From Lysobacteraceae bacterium SCN 69-320 (GTDB lineage: Bacteria > Pseudomonadota > Gammaproteobacteria > Xanthomonadales > Rhodanobacteraceae): a stretch of 64,000 nucleotides of DNA. Shown here piece by piece: positions 35,999 to 43,636 of the stretch. Where the stretch lies: contig MEFP01000019.1 in the NCBI GenBank assembly GCA_001725155.1, positions 372,001-436,000 on the forward strand, read 5' to 3'. The position numbers were made by a program, and so were the translations under genes. The notes under the pieces are model-generated. The model had not been told where the DNA came from and searched no databases. It worked only from the letters and a program-made list of their open reading frames with translations. Every line of letters begins with the position of its first letter. Positions within the stretch are counted from its first letter, which is position 1.

Positions 35999-37954
35999 AT
36001 GAGCAGCCAGCCCAGCCGCCCCAACATCCTCGTCATCCTCGTCGACCAGCTGCGCTTCCCGCGCTTCGCCTACGGTCCCGACGGGGGTTTCGCGCCGGCG
36101 CTGAAGAACATCGTCGGCTTCCAGGGCGACGATGCCGAGATAGCGCCGTATCGCGAGTACTTCCCGGGCCTCTGCGCGCTGCGCCGCAACTCGGTCGTGC
36201 TGCGCCGGCACACCATCGCGTCCTCCGCCTGCATTCCGAGCCGCGCCGCGCTGATGACCGGCCAGTACGGCACCCGCACCGGCGTGACCCAGACCGACGG
36301 CCTGTTCAAGAACGGCGACGCGGCCAGCTTTCCGTGGCTGGCCGCCGACGGCATACCGACCCTGGGCCACTGGTTCCGCGGCGCCGGCTACCGCACGCAC
36401 TACTTCGGCAAGTGGCATGTCAGCAATCCGCCCGACCACAGCCTGCACGCCTACGGCTTCGACGACTGGGAACTGTCCTGGCCCGAGCCGCACGGATCGA
36501 GCATCAACAACCTCGGCGCCTATCGCGACATCGGCTTCGCCGATCTGGTCTGCGGCTTCCTGCGCGGCCAGTCGCTGGGCCTGGACTACAACCGCAAGCT
36601 CGCCCAGCAACTGCAGAGCGCGCCGCTGGCACCGTCGCCGGCAGCCGAACAGCGACCGTGGCTCGCGGTCGCCTCGTTTGCGAATCCGCACGACATCGCG
36701 ACCTATCCGGCGCTGCCGCGCGGGCTGGATCCGGACGCGCCGAAGTTCGGCCCGCTGACCGTACCCGCGGCCGGCGCGCGCTCGAACTCGCCGATGGCCG
36801 GCAGCCTGCAGTTCGACCTGAATCCGCGCGGCTTCCCGCAGGACAACGCGCGCCTCGCACCGACCACGACCGAAGACCTGCGCCGCAACAAGCCGCAGTG
36901 CCAGTATGACTACGCCTACAAGATGGGCCTGGCGCTGGCCAGCAAGACCGGTCTCAGCGCGCAGCAGCAGGCCGGCCTCGATGCGGTCAGCGCGGCGCTG
37001 CTCAGCGGCATTCCGTTCCAGCTGACCGCCGATCCCGCCGACGCCGCGCAGAAGTTCCTGCAGTATTACGCCTGGCTGCAGCATCTCGTCGACGGACACA
37101 TCCACCGCGTGCTGACGACCCTGGACGAATGCGGCCTGCGCGACGACACGGTCGTGGTGTTCCTGGCCGACCACGGCGAATACGGCGCGGCGCATTCCTA
37201 CCTGATGGAAAAATGGCATACGGCTTATCAGGAGGCGCTGCACGTGCCCGTCGTCGTGCAGTCGGCGCGCTACAACACCGGCGACACGCCGCGCCAGATC
37301 GACGCGCTGACCAGCCACGTCGACATCGTCCCGACCCTGCTCGGTCTGGCCGGCGTCGGCACGCACGAGATCGAACGCATCGCCGGCGAGCTGCGCCGGA
37401 CGCGGCCGGTGCCGCCGCTGGTCGGCGCCGACCTCGCGCCGCTGATCCGCGGCCACAGCGACGTCGTCGTCGGCGCCGACGGCCAGCCGCGCGAAGGCGT
37501 GCTGTTCGCGACCGACGACGAGATCACCCAGCCGCTGGCCGATGCGCGCGATCCGCACCAGCTGCATTCGGAGCACGAGTTCGCCGTGTATCTGCAGCTC
37601 GTCGAAGCCGTGCGCAGCGGCGACAGCCGCATCCCGCACAGCGGCCCGATCGCCGACCTCGCGCCGGGCCCCGTGCGCCAGCCCAATCATGTGCGTTGCG
37701 TGCGCTCGGGCGACTGGAAACTCGCGCGCTATTTCGATCCGTCCGGCGAACAGGCCGATCAATGGGAACTCTACGATCTGGCCGGCGACGGCTGCGAAGC
37801 GACCAACCTGCTCGTGACCGACGCGGCGTTCCCGACCCCGATCGCCGATCCGCCGGCACCGCATACGCCGGCCGGAATCCGCGCAACGGCCGAACGCCTG
37901 CACCGGCTGCTGCAGCGCTACGAGGCGGAGATGCTGAGCTGGCCGTCCGCGTAA
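35999..37954 (+). CDS. Cys-type sulfatase (alkaline phosphatase superfamily)
   Basis: A 651-residue sulfatase that hydrolyses sulfate esters. It has NILVILVDQLRFPRFA at the start for metal binding, the formylglycine motif C-x-P-S-R at ASSACIPSRAALMTGQY (Cys78), GYRTHYFGKWH, and VVFLADHGEYGAAHSYLMEK near residue 387. The C-terminal VRSGDWKLARYFD and YDLAGDG are typical. There is no signal peptide, so it is probably cytoplasmic and resembles choline-sulfatase-like enzymes. Cys78 must be converted to formylglycine; no maturase gene is in the window. Confidence 0.9.
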   Translation: MSSQPSRPNILVILVDQLRFPRFAYGPDGGFAPALKNIVGFQGDDAEIAPYREYFPGLCALRRNSVVLRRHTIASSACIPSRAALMTGQYGTRTGVTQTDGLFKNGDAASFPWLAADGIPTLGHWFRGAGYRTHYFGKWHVSNPPDHSLHAYGFDDWELSWPEPHGSSINNLGAYRDIGFADLVCGFLRGQSLGLDYNRKLAQQLQSAPLAPSPAAEQRPWLAVASFANPHDIATYPALPRGLDPDAPKFGPLTVPAAGARSNSPMAGSLQFDLNPRGFPQDNARLAPTTTEDLRRNKPQCQYDYAYKMGLALASKTGLSAQQQAGLDAVSAALLSGIPFQLTADPADAAQKFLQYYAWLQHLVDGHIHRVLTTLDECGLRDDTVVVFLADHGEYGAAHSYLMEKWHTAYQEALHVPVVVQSARYNTGDTPRQIDALTSHVDIVPTLLGLAGVGTHEIERIAGELRRTRPVPPLVGADLAPLIRGHSDVVVGADGQPREGVLFATDDEITQPLADARDPHQLHSEHEFAVYLQLVEAVRSGDSRIPHSGPIADLAPGPVRQPNHVRCVRSGDWKLARYFDPSGEQADQWELYDLAGDGCEATNLLVTDAAFPTPIADPPAPHTPAGIRATAERLHRLLQRYEAEMLSWPSA

Positions 37955-37972
37955 CCCCTGGCGCCGCCCGGA

Positions 37973-38098
37973 TTGCGGTGAGCGCAGCGAACCGCAACCT
38001 CGGGGCATTTCCGCACGGCGATCCTCGAGCCAGGCGAAGGCGGGGTCGGCGCCGGCGCAGCGAGACCGGGTAACCGGCTCGCGCCTGGAGCGGGGCAG
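37973..38098. repeat. Structured extragenic sequence between sulfatase and XRE genes
   Basis: Two nested inverted structures lie in the convergent gap. TTGCGGT-N11-ACCGCAA (37973-37997) starts 19 bp past the sulfatase stop. A CCAGGCG/CGCCTGG stem (38030-38098) encloses a GCGAG-A-CCGG/CCGGCTCGC hairpin with a GUAA-type tetraloop (about 38059-38082). This could be a bidirectional terminator or an extragenic palindromic repeat. Confidence 0.5.
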
Positions 38099-38178
38099 AC
38101 CTTCACTTCGTTCGACGCTGTTCGCGTCGCCGACAGCCTGACGCTGCGAGTCGCCTCCGGCTCGCCGCAACCTGCCTG

Positions 38179-38982
38179 TCAGGCGCCGCGGAACCAGCGC
38201 TCGGTAGCCGTGTCGGCCGGCACGAGAAATTCCACGCGCAGCCGCTCCACGCGCGTGTCCAGCGGCGCGTGCAGGCCGGCGATGACGACGAACAGCGCCA
38301 GGCGCACCTCGTCCAAGCGGTAACGCAGCAGCACCACCGGCGATGCCGGCGCAGCGGCGTCGCTGCACAGCAGTTCGCGCACCTGCGGATCGGCGGCCAG
38401 GCGCGCGGCCAGCGCGTCGAGCTCGGGCCGGCGCAACTGCACATGTTCGGCCATGTAGCGGCGCAGCAGGCAGGCGGCGGCCTCGCTCCAGTTCTCCAGC
38501 CGCTCGCGGCGCGCCCCGGGACGCAGCATCAGCTCGAACACGTTGTCCTGCGGCACCTCGTCCAGCGGCGTGCCGCGCACGGCCGACCACAGCCGCGCGG
38601 CGCCGCGGTTGCCCTGCTCTATCCAGGCACCATCGCGCAACAGCAGCGCCGGAAACGGTTCGTGCGCCTGCAGGAACGCGCGCATTGCACGCTCGACCAG
38701 GGCAAGCTCGGCCGCCGACTGCACGCCGGCGTCGTAGGAGGGCGCGAAGCCGGCGGCGAACAGCAAGCGATTCTGCCGCGCGACATCCAGTCCCAGCGCC
38801 GCGCTCAGCGCAAGCACGACGCCGCGCCCGGGCCGCGCGCGGCCGCTTTCGAGAAAGCTCAGATGGCGCTGCGAAATGCCGGCGATCAGCGCGGTCTGCA
38901 ACTGCGAACGACCGGCGTGACGGCGCTGCGCGCGCAGCACGGCGGGAAACGACTCGGCAGCGGGCAGCGGATCGGCGTTCAT
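38179..38982 (-). CDS. XRE-family regulator with MmyB-type ligand domain
   Basis: A 267-residue regulator. The N-terminal helix-turn-helix (LQTALIAGISQRHLSFLESG, then GRGVVLALSAALGLDVARQN) is followed by an MmyB-like PAS-type domain (FPALLLRDGAWIEQGNRGAA, DNVFELMLRPGARRERLENW). The family binds a small, possibly fatty, ligand and usually controls an adjacent gene. It is divergent from the small secreted protein at 39333, and the palindrome ATTACC-N5-GGTAAT lies between them. The start chosen is MNADPL, three codons inside the longest frame. Confidence 0.88.
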   Translation of the reverse strand: MNADPLPAAESFPAVLRAQRRHAGRSQLQTALIAGISQRHLSFLESGRARPGRGVVLALSAALGLDVARQNRLLFAAGFAPSYDAGVQSAAELALVERAMRAFLQAHEPFPALLLRDGAWIEQGNRGAARLWSAVRGTPLDEVPQDNVFELMLRPGARRERLENWSEAAACLLRRYMAEHVQLRRPELDALAARLAADPQVRELLCSDAAAPASPVVLLRYRLDEVRLALFVVIAGLHAPLDTRVERLRVEFLVPADTATERWFRGA

Positions 38983-39332
38983 GCGGCACACGGCGGACGA
39001 CGCCGCATGCTAGCGCGCGCCGCCGGCAGGTCGCGCCGTCGCGCACGCGGCTGCGCGAAGCTGCAACATCGCCGGAGCCGCGCATTGTCGACGCCGCCGG
39101 CCCCGGCATTGCTTCCGGCGTGCCGGCCGCGACGCGGCGACTGCCTGGGCGGCAATCGGCACGCACGGCGCAGAGCCAGCGCCGGCGGGCTGGCGCATTT
39201 TCCATTTCTTGCGCCATCGCCGATCAGGGATCGCGCTGCGGCCCGATGATTACCCGCGCGGTAATTGGCGTATGCCGCGCGCCGCGCTGTGCTCGCCCGG
39301 CGGCCGATCCGCGCCGCTTCCGGAGACCACGC
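38983..39332. other. Divergent intergenic region, 350 bp
   Basis: No gene. It holds the palindrome annotated at 39249-39265. The remainder is GC-rich. Confidence 0.5.
39249..39265. promoter_or_regulatory. Candidate operator of the XRE/MmyB regulator
   Basis: ATTACC-CGCGC-GGTAAT, a 17-bp dyad 68 bp before the secreted-protein ATG and 267 bp from the regulator start. It is the only clear dyad in the shared region. Confidence 0.45.
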
Positions 39333-39803
39333 ATGAAGACCCTGACCACGATCGGCTTTCTCGCCGCCGCGCTGACCGCCCACGCGGCTTTCGCCTCGCC
39401 GCAGTGCCATGCGGTCCGCGGCCTCATCGTCGACGTCCAGTTCACCGACGGCTGTACCAGCCCGAACCGCTTCTGTGCCGCCGGCACCGTCGACGGCAAT
39501 CGCAACTTCCGCGGCAGCACCGAGTTCGTCATGGACGGCGCCGTCCGCGGTCCGGCCAGCGCGCCGGGCACTCTGGCAACCTCGGGACTGCTGACCTACA
39601 CCTTGCGCGACGGCACGCTGGTCGTGCGCGAAAGCGGCCTGTCCGGCCTGCAGCAGGATGGCGAGAAGCGCTTCACCGCGTTCCAGCAGGTGCAGTCCGG
39701 CAGCGGCCGCTATGCCGGCGCCAGCGGGCATTTCTACGTGCTGGGCCAGGCCTTCGCCGATCACTTCGAAGCGGAAATCCAGGGCGAAATCTGCACACCC
39801 TGA
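39333..39803 (+). CDS. Small secreted beta-barrel-like protein
   Basis: A 156-residue protein with a signal peptide (LTTIGFLAAALTAHAAFA) and GGAG before the ATG. The C-terminal half (LTYTLRDGTLVVRESGL, FQQVQSGSGRYAGASGHFYV, DHFEAEIQGEIC) recalls the dirigent/allene-oxide-cyclase barrel pattern, in which SGxGxYxGAxG is typical. Four Cys (CHAV, GCTS, FCAA, EICTP) may form disulfides. The assignment to that fold is by eye only. It is probably controlled by the divergent XRE regulator. Confidence 0.7.
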   Translation: MKTLTTIGFLAAALTAHAAFASPQCHAVRGLIVDVQFTDGCTSPNRFCAAGTVDGNRNFRGSTEFVMDGAVRGPASAPGTLATSGLLTYTLRDGTLVVRESGLSGLQQDGEKRFTAFQQVQSGSGRYAGASGHFYVLGQAFADHFEAEIQGEICTP

Positions 39804-40103
39804 GCGCAAGACAGGGCCGCGGCGGCGCGCAGTCGGCGCGTCGCCGCGCACCTGCCGGACAGGTCTTCCGCAGCTACAGCGATACCGGTGCAAGCGTGCC
39901 GCGGCGCCGCCGACTATCACGAAAAACCCGCGCCATACGCAAATAATCCGTTTCCCGCGACGCAGTCACGAATGTGAAAAGCGAAATGCAAATTTTTATT
40001 GCATGCAGCATTACGCATTGGTATACAACGCGTGCTCCGGCAGCGCCCGGTCCGGGCGCCCCACATCGCTTGCCGCGGAAACGCGGCCACCTGGAGTCCG
40101 CTC
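39804..40103. other. Leader region of the lanthipeptide locus, 300 bp
   Basis: The 39930-40030 part is clearly less GC-rich than the flanks and contains the promoter and inverted repeat annotated at 39986-40027. The first half shows nothing. Confidence 0.6.
39986..40027 (+). promoter_or_regulatory. Promoter with overlapping inverted repeat before the lanthipeptide precursor
   Basis: TTGCAT (39999-40004) and TATACA (40022-40027) are 17 bp apart, with TG one base before the -10 (extended type). The inverted repeat ATGCAA-N7-TTGCAT (39986-40004) covers the -35 box, a layout expected for repression. The likely start site leaves a leader of about 70 nt. Confidence 0.75.
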
Positions 40104-40448
40104 ATGAGTCTCAACTGGCCCAATACTCTGTCGCTGTCCACGCTCGACAAGCTGCGCATCGAAAGCGCCGTGAACCAGACCCTGCGCGACCGGCTGCTGA
40201 AGGACCCCGCCGGCGTACTCGCCGAGCACGGCATCGCCGTGCCGGCCGGCATCAAGGTCAATACGGTCGCCGACACCGCCGACACGCATACCCTGACCCT
40301 GCCGCCGTTCGTCGGCACCGACCTGTCGAACAAGTCGCTGGGTTCGGCCACCGCCGCCGCGTCGACCTGGGAATGCACGACCTGCACGCCGACCTCGCCG
40401 ATCTGTGCCGGCTCGCTGGCTTCGCTGACCTGCGTCGGCAACAAGTAA
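40104..40448 (+). CDS. Class II lanthipeptide precursor with NHLP-type leader
   Basis: A 114-residue RiPP precursor. Residues 20-68 (NQTLRDRLLKDPAGVLAEHG, VPAGIKVNTVADTADTHTL) follow the nitrile-hydratase-like leader (NHLP) pattern: LL-DP, AL-E-G, P-G-VKV, and a terminal LP. The rest is Ser/Thr-rich and holds all four Cys (91, 94, 101, 110) in WECTTCTPTSPICAGSLAS and LTCVGNK. About a dozen Ser/Thr lie near them, as needed for lanthionine rings. TGGAG precedes the ATG. The next gene encodes the matching LanM. The leader cleavage site is not evident; KSLG/S (near 80) is a guess. Confidence 0.88.
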   Translation: MSLNWPNTLSLSTLDKLRIESAVNQTLRDRLLKDPAGVLAEHGIAVPAGIKVNTVADTADTHTLTLPPFVGTDLSNKSLGSATAAASTWECTTCTPTSPICAGSLASLTCVGNK

Positions 40449-40516
40449 CCCCGCAACCGCTTCGACTTCGCACGCCTGACCGCTGCCGCGGGTTCCTGCC
40501 GGAGCCCCGCCGGAGT

Positions 40517-40550
40517 GGTGCGCGCCGAAGAAACCGCAAGGCGGCGCACC
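40517..40550 (+). terminator. Hairpin between precursor and LanM genes
   Basis: GGTGCGCGCC pairs with GGC-G-GCGCACC around a 13-nt loop, with one bulged G. There is no U-run. Its place between a peptide gene and its enzyme fits partial termination or mRNA processing that keeps enzyme levels lower than substrate. Confidence 0.45.
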
Positions 40551-40608
40551 CGCACCGATCGCGCCGGGCGCGCCGCCGCTCTTTCCCGCCCCCCACAGCG
40601 AGATTCGC

Positions 40609-43545
40609 GTGACCGACCACGTCTCCGACGACAGCGCCGCCGACTTCGACGCCACAGCCGACACTTCGACGGCACGGCGCGGTTGCACGATCACGCCGCA
40701 GCGCGCGGCCGAACTGGCGAACGAGCCGGTCGTCATCGAGATCGTCGCGCCGTGGTTCGCCGAAGCTGCCGCACGCCTCGATGCGGCGCTCGCCGCCGAC
40801 GGCATCCATCTCGCTGCGGCGCTGCGCGAGGATTTCCTCGCCGCGCACCGCCAGGCCGTCGCGCGCCTGACCAATCTCGCGATACTGCAGCGCTATTCCA
40901 GTTTCCATCTCGTCGTCGACCCGCTGTGGCGACCGATCGAAGCCGCGCCCGGCGACGCAGCGGCCGGCAGTCCGCGCGGCGTGCTCGATGCCTATGTCGC
41001 CTGGGAACGCGGCGAGCGCCTGCTCGCCGCCGACGGACCGTATCCCGAGCTCGCCGCCCTCGTGCAGACCGCGCAGGACCAGTGGCTGGCCAACACGCGC
41101 GAACTGCTGCAGCGCGTGGCTGCGCAGCACGGCGCCATCGCCGCACTCGCCGGCTGCACGCCGCAGGCATTGGGGCCGCTGACCGGCGTACGCTTCGGCA
41201 TTTCCGATCCGCACCATCAGGGCCGCAGCGCCGCGATACTCGCGTTCGGCGCGCGCCGCATCGTCTACAAGCCGCGCAACCTGACCGGCGAAGCCGGCTT
41301 CGACGCCCTGCTGGGACGCGCGACCGCGGCCGCACTGGATCTGCCGCCGCGGCCGCTGCGCCTGATCAGCCTGGACGATCACGGCTTCATGGAATTCGTC
41401 GACACGCGCGACTGCGACGATGCCGACGCCGTGATCCGCGCGTACCGCCGCTACGGCGCGCTGGCCGCCGTCGCGCATGCGCTGGGCACCTGCGACCTGC
41501 ACCACGAGAACGTCATCGTCGACGGCGAACATCCGCTGGTCATCGACGCCGAACCGCTGTTCCGCGCGCGCCTGGCCGTATCGGCCGACGGCGAGGCGCG
41601 CCTGGCGTTCGAACGCAATCTGTCGCTGCAGGGGCTCGACGTGCGCGAGTCCCTGCTCGAACTGGGCCTGCTGCCGCTGACCCTGCGCTCGCCGCTGCCG
41701 ACCGACGACGGCGACCCGCGCGAGGAACTGCTGATCGGCGCGCTCTGCGCCTATGCCGCGCAGCCGCTGCGCGATCTCGTGCCCTGCGCACGGGGTTCCG
41801 ATCACGTGCAGATGCGCGCGGTGCAGGTGCAGGCCGACACGTTTCCGAACCTGCCGCGACTCGGCGGCCGGCACGTCGATCCACGCACGCAGATCGACGC
41901 GATCGTCGACGGCTTCGTGCGCACGCATGCCTGGCTGCGCAGCCGCCGCGACGCCTGCGCGCAGGAGCTGGCCGTGCTGCGCGACAGTCGCGTGCGCCTG
42001 CTTGCGCGGCCGACGATGGACTACACCGCGATCCTCGCGCGCTCGCTGAGTCCCGAACGGCTGCGTTCGCGCGCCGCGCGCGAGGACGGCATACGCGCGG
42101 ATCTCGCCTATACCGCCGCGGTGCGCTTCGATACCGTGCACGACCTGGCCGCCACGGAAACCGCGAGCCTGCTGATCGGCGACGTGCCGCGCTTCGAACT
42201 CGGCAGCGAGCAGACGCAGTGCGTCGCCGCGCTGCTGAAATCGCCGCTGGCCAGCGCCGCGGAACGCTGGCACGCGCTCGACGAGGAGGACTGCCGGCTG
42301 CAGACCGCGTCACTGCGCGAACGCCTGCAGCAGCGCGAGCAGACCGCCCTGGCCGTGCTGCCGCGCGGCGACGACGCCGCTGCGCTGCTGCGCCACGGCC
42401 TCGGCGTGGCCGAACTGCTGGCCGCGGCCGCGGCATCGGACACGACAGCACCACCGTGGACCTTCGCGAGCTATGCGCCGGGCTTCGGCGCGACCATGGT
42501 CCACGCCGACAACGAGTCGCTGTACGAGGGCGCCGCCGGCACCGCCGTGTTCCTGGCCGAAGCGGCGCGCTGCGGCGGCGATCCCGACTGGCTGACGCTC
42601 GCGCGGCGTCCGTTCGCCGCGCTGCTGCGCGGCGAGACGCCGCAGTGCCTGCAGCGCAGCGGCGGCGTCGGCCGCGGCCTCGGCGGACTGATCTATGCGT
42701 TGCTGCGCGTCGCCGACTGCGGCGGCGGCGCGGATCTGCTCGCCCTGGCGAAACGCCTCGCCGCCGCGCATGCGCGCGCGGTCGCTGCCGCGGACGGGCT
42801 CGACGAAGTGCTGTACGGCCGCAGCGGTCTGCTGCTCGCGCTGCTCGCGTTGCGCGCGCGGCTGCAGGATTCCAGCCTGGACGCGCCGGTCGACGCGATC
42901 GCCGGCCAGCTCGTCGAGCGCGCCGTCGTCGCGGCCGACGGCTGCCACTGGCCCGCGCCGCAGGGCCGCGGCATGCCGAACGTCAGCCACGGCACGGCCG
43001 GCATCGCGATGGCGCTCGCGCGCTGGGCGCAGGCGCGCAGCGCGGTCGAAGGTGCCGAACTCGCCGCGGCCGCATTGCGCTACGACGACACGTTCTGGCT
43101 GCCCGGCGAAGCCGGCTGGCGCGACGCGCGCCTGGACGAGCGCAGCAGCGAACAGCTGACGACCTGGGCCTGGTGCAACGGCCGTTCCGGCGCCCTGCTC
43201 GCGCGCCAGGCCGTCGCCGCGGCGCTGGGCCGGCCGTTTGCCGCCGATCTGGTCTGCGCAGCCTGCGCCGCGACAGCCGGCGACGTGCTCGCCGAGGTTT
43301 CGCCGGGCCTGTGCTGCGGCACGCCGGGCGCGGTCGACGCACTGCTGCAGGTCGCCGGCGAACTGCCGACGGACGCGTTGACGGCACGGCTGCACGCGGC
43401 CGTAGCGCTGCTCGCACGGCATACGCCGGCCAGCCAGTATTCGACCCTGACGCCGTCGCTGTTCGCCGGCACGGCCGGCCTCGGCTTCGCGCTGCTGCGC
43501 GCGGCGTGCCCGACGAGCGTTCCCAGCGTGCTCGCGTTCGGCTGA
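40609..43545 (+). CDS. lanM: Class II lanthipeptide synthetase LanM (CCG type)
   Basis: A 978-residue bifunctional enzyme, full length for the family. The N-terminal DUF4135 dehydratase (about 90-560) phosphorylates and eliminates Ser/Thr: RRIVYKPRNLTGEAGFDALL (Lys221), GTCDLHHENVIVDG and LVIDAEPLF (near 313) are its kinase-like residues. The C-terminal LanC cyclase (about 620-978) adds Cys thiols: LYEGAAGTAVFLAEA, SHGTAGIA (His794), WCNGRSG (Cys856) and LCCGTPGAVD (Cys902-Cys903). The zinc site thus reads Cys-Cys-Cys, as in ProcM-like enzymes, not Cys-Cys-His. It starts at GTG with a weak site. Confidence 0.93.
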   Translation: MTDHVSDDSAADFDATADTSTARRGCTITPQRAAELANEPVVIEIVAPWFAEAAARLDAALAADGIHLAAALREDFLAAHRQAVARLTNLAILQRYSSFHLVVDPLWRPIEAAPGDAAAGSPRGVLDAYVAWERGERLLAADGPYPELAALVQTAQDQWLANTRELLQRVAAQHGAIAALAGCTPQALGPLTGVRFGISDPHHQGRSAAILAFGARRIVYKPRNLTGEAGFDALLGRATAAALDLPPRPLRLISLDDHGFMEFVDTRDCDDADAVIRAYRRYGALAAVAHALGTCDLHHENVIVDGEHPLVIDAEPLFRARLAVSADGEARLAFERNLSLQGLDVRESLLELGLLPLTLRSPLPTDDGDPREELLIGALCAYAAQPLRDLVPCARGSDHVQMRAVQVQADTFPNLPRLGGRHVDPRTQIDAIVDGFVRTHAWLRSRRDACAQELAVLRDSRVRLLARPTMDYTAILARSLSPERLRSRAAREDGIRADLAYTAAVRFDTVHDLAATETASLLIGDVPRFELGSEQTQCVAALLKSPLASAAERWHALDEEDCRLQTASLRERLQQREQTALAVLPRGDDAAALLRHGLGVAELLAAAAASDTTAPPWTFASYAPGFGATMVHADNESLYEGAAGTAVFLAEAARCGGDPDWLTLARRPFAALLRGETPQCLQRSGGVGRGLGGLIYALLRVADCGGGADLLALAKRLAAAHARAVAAADGLDEVLYGRSGLLLALLALRARLQDSSLDAPVDAIAGQLVERAVVAADGCHWPAPQGRGMPNVSHGTAGIAMALARWAQARSAVEGAELAAAALRYDDTFWLPGEAGWRDARLDERSSEQLTTWAWCNGRSGALLARQAVAAALGRPFAADLVCAACAATAGDVLAEVSPGLCCGTPGAVDALLQVAGELPTDALTARLHAAVALLARHTPASQYSTLTPSLFAGTAGLGFALLRAACPTSVPSVLAFG

Positions 43546-43636
43546 AGCCCGCAGCGCCGCCGGTTGCTGCGGCCGCTGTCATCGTTGGCGCCCCCGCCGT
43601 ATAGCTCGTGCATACGCCCCCAACCCGGAGTCGCCC

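Noticed and set aside
34910-39217. A minus-strand open frame of about 1435 codons
   Set aside because: It covers the lipoprotein, sulfatase and part of the XRE gene in the wrong frame or strand, and its translation is compositionally biased with no motif. Those genes have signal peptides, ribosome sites and family motifs.
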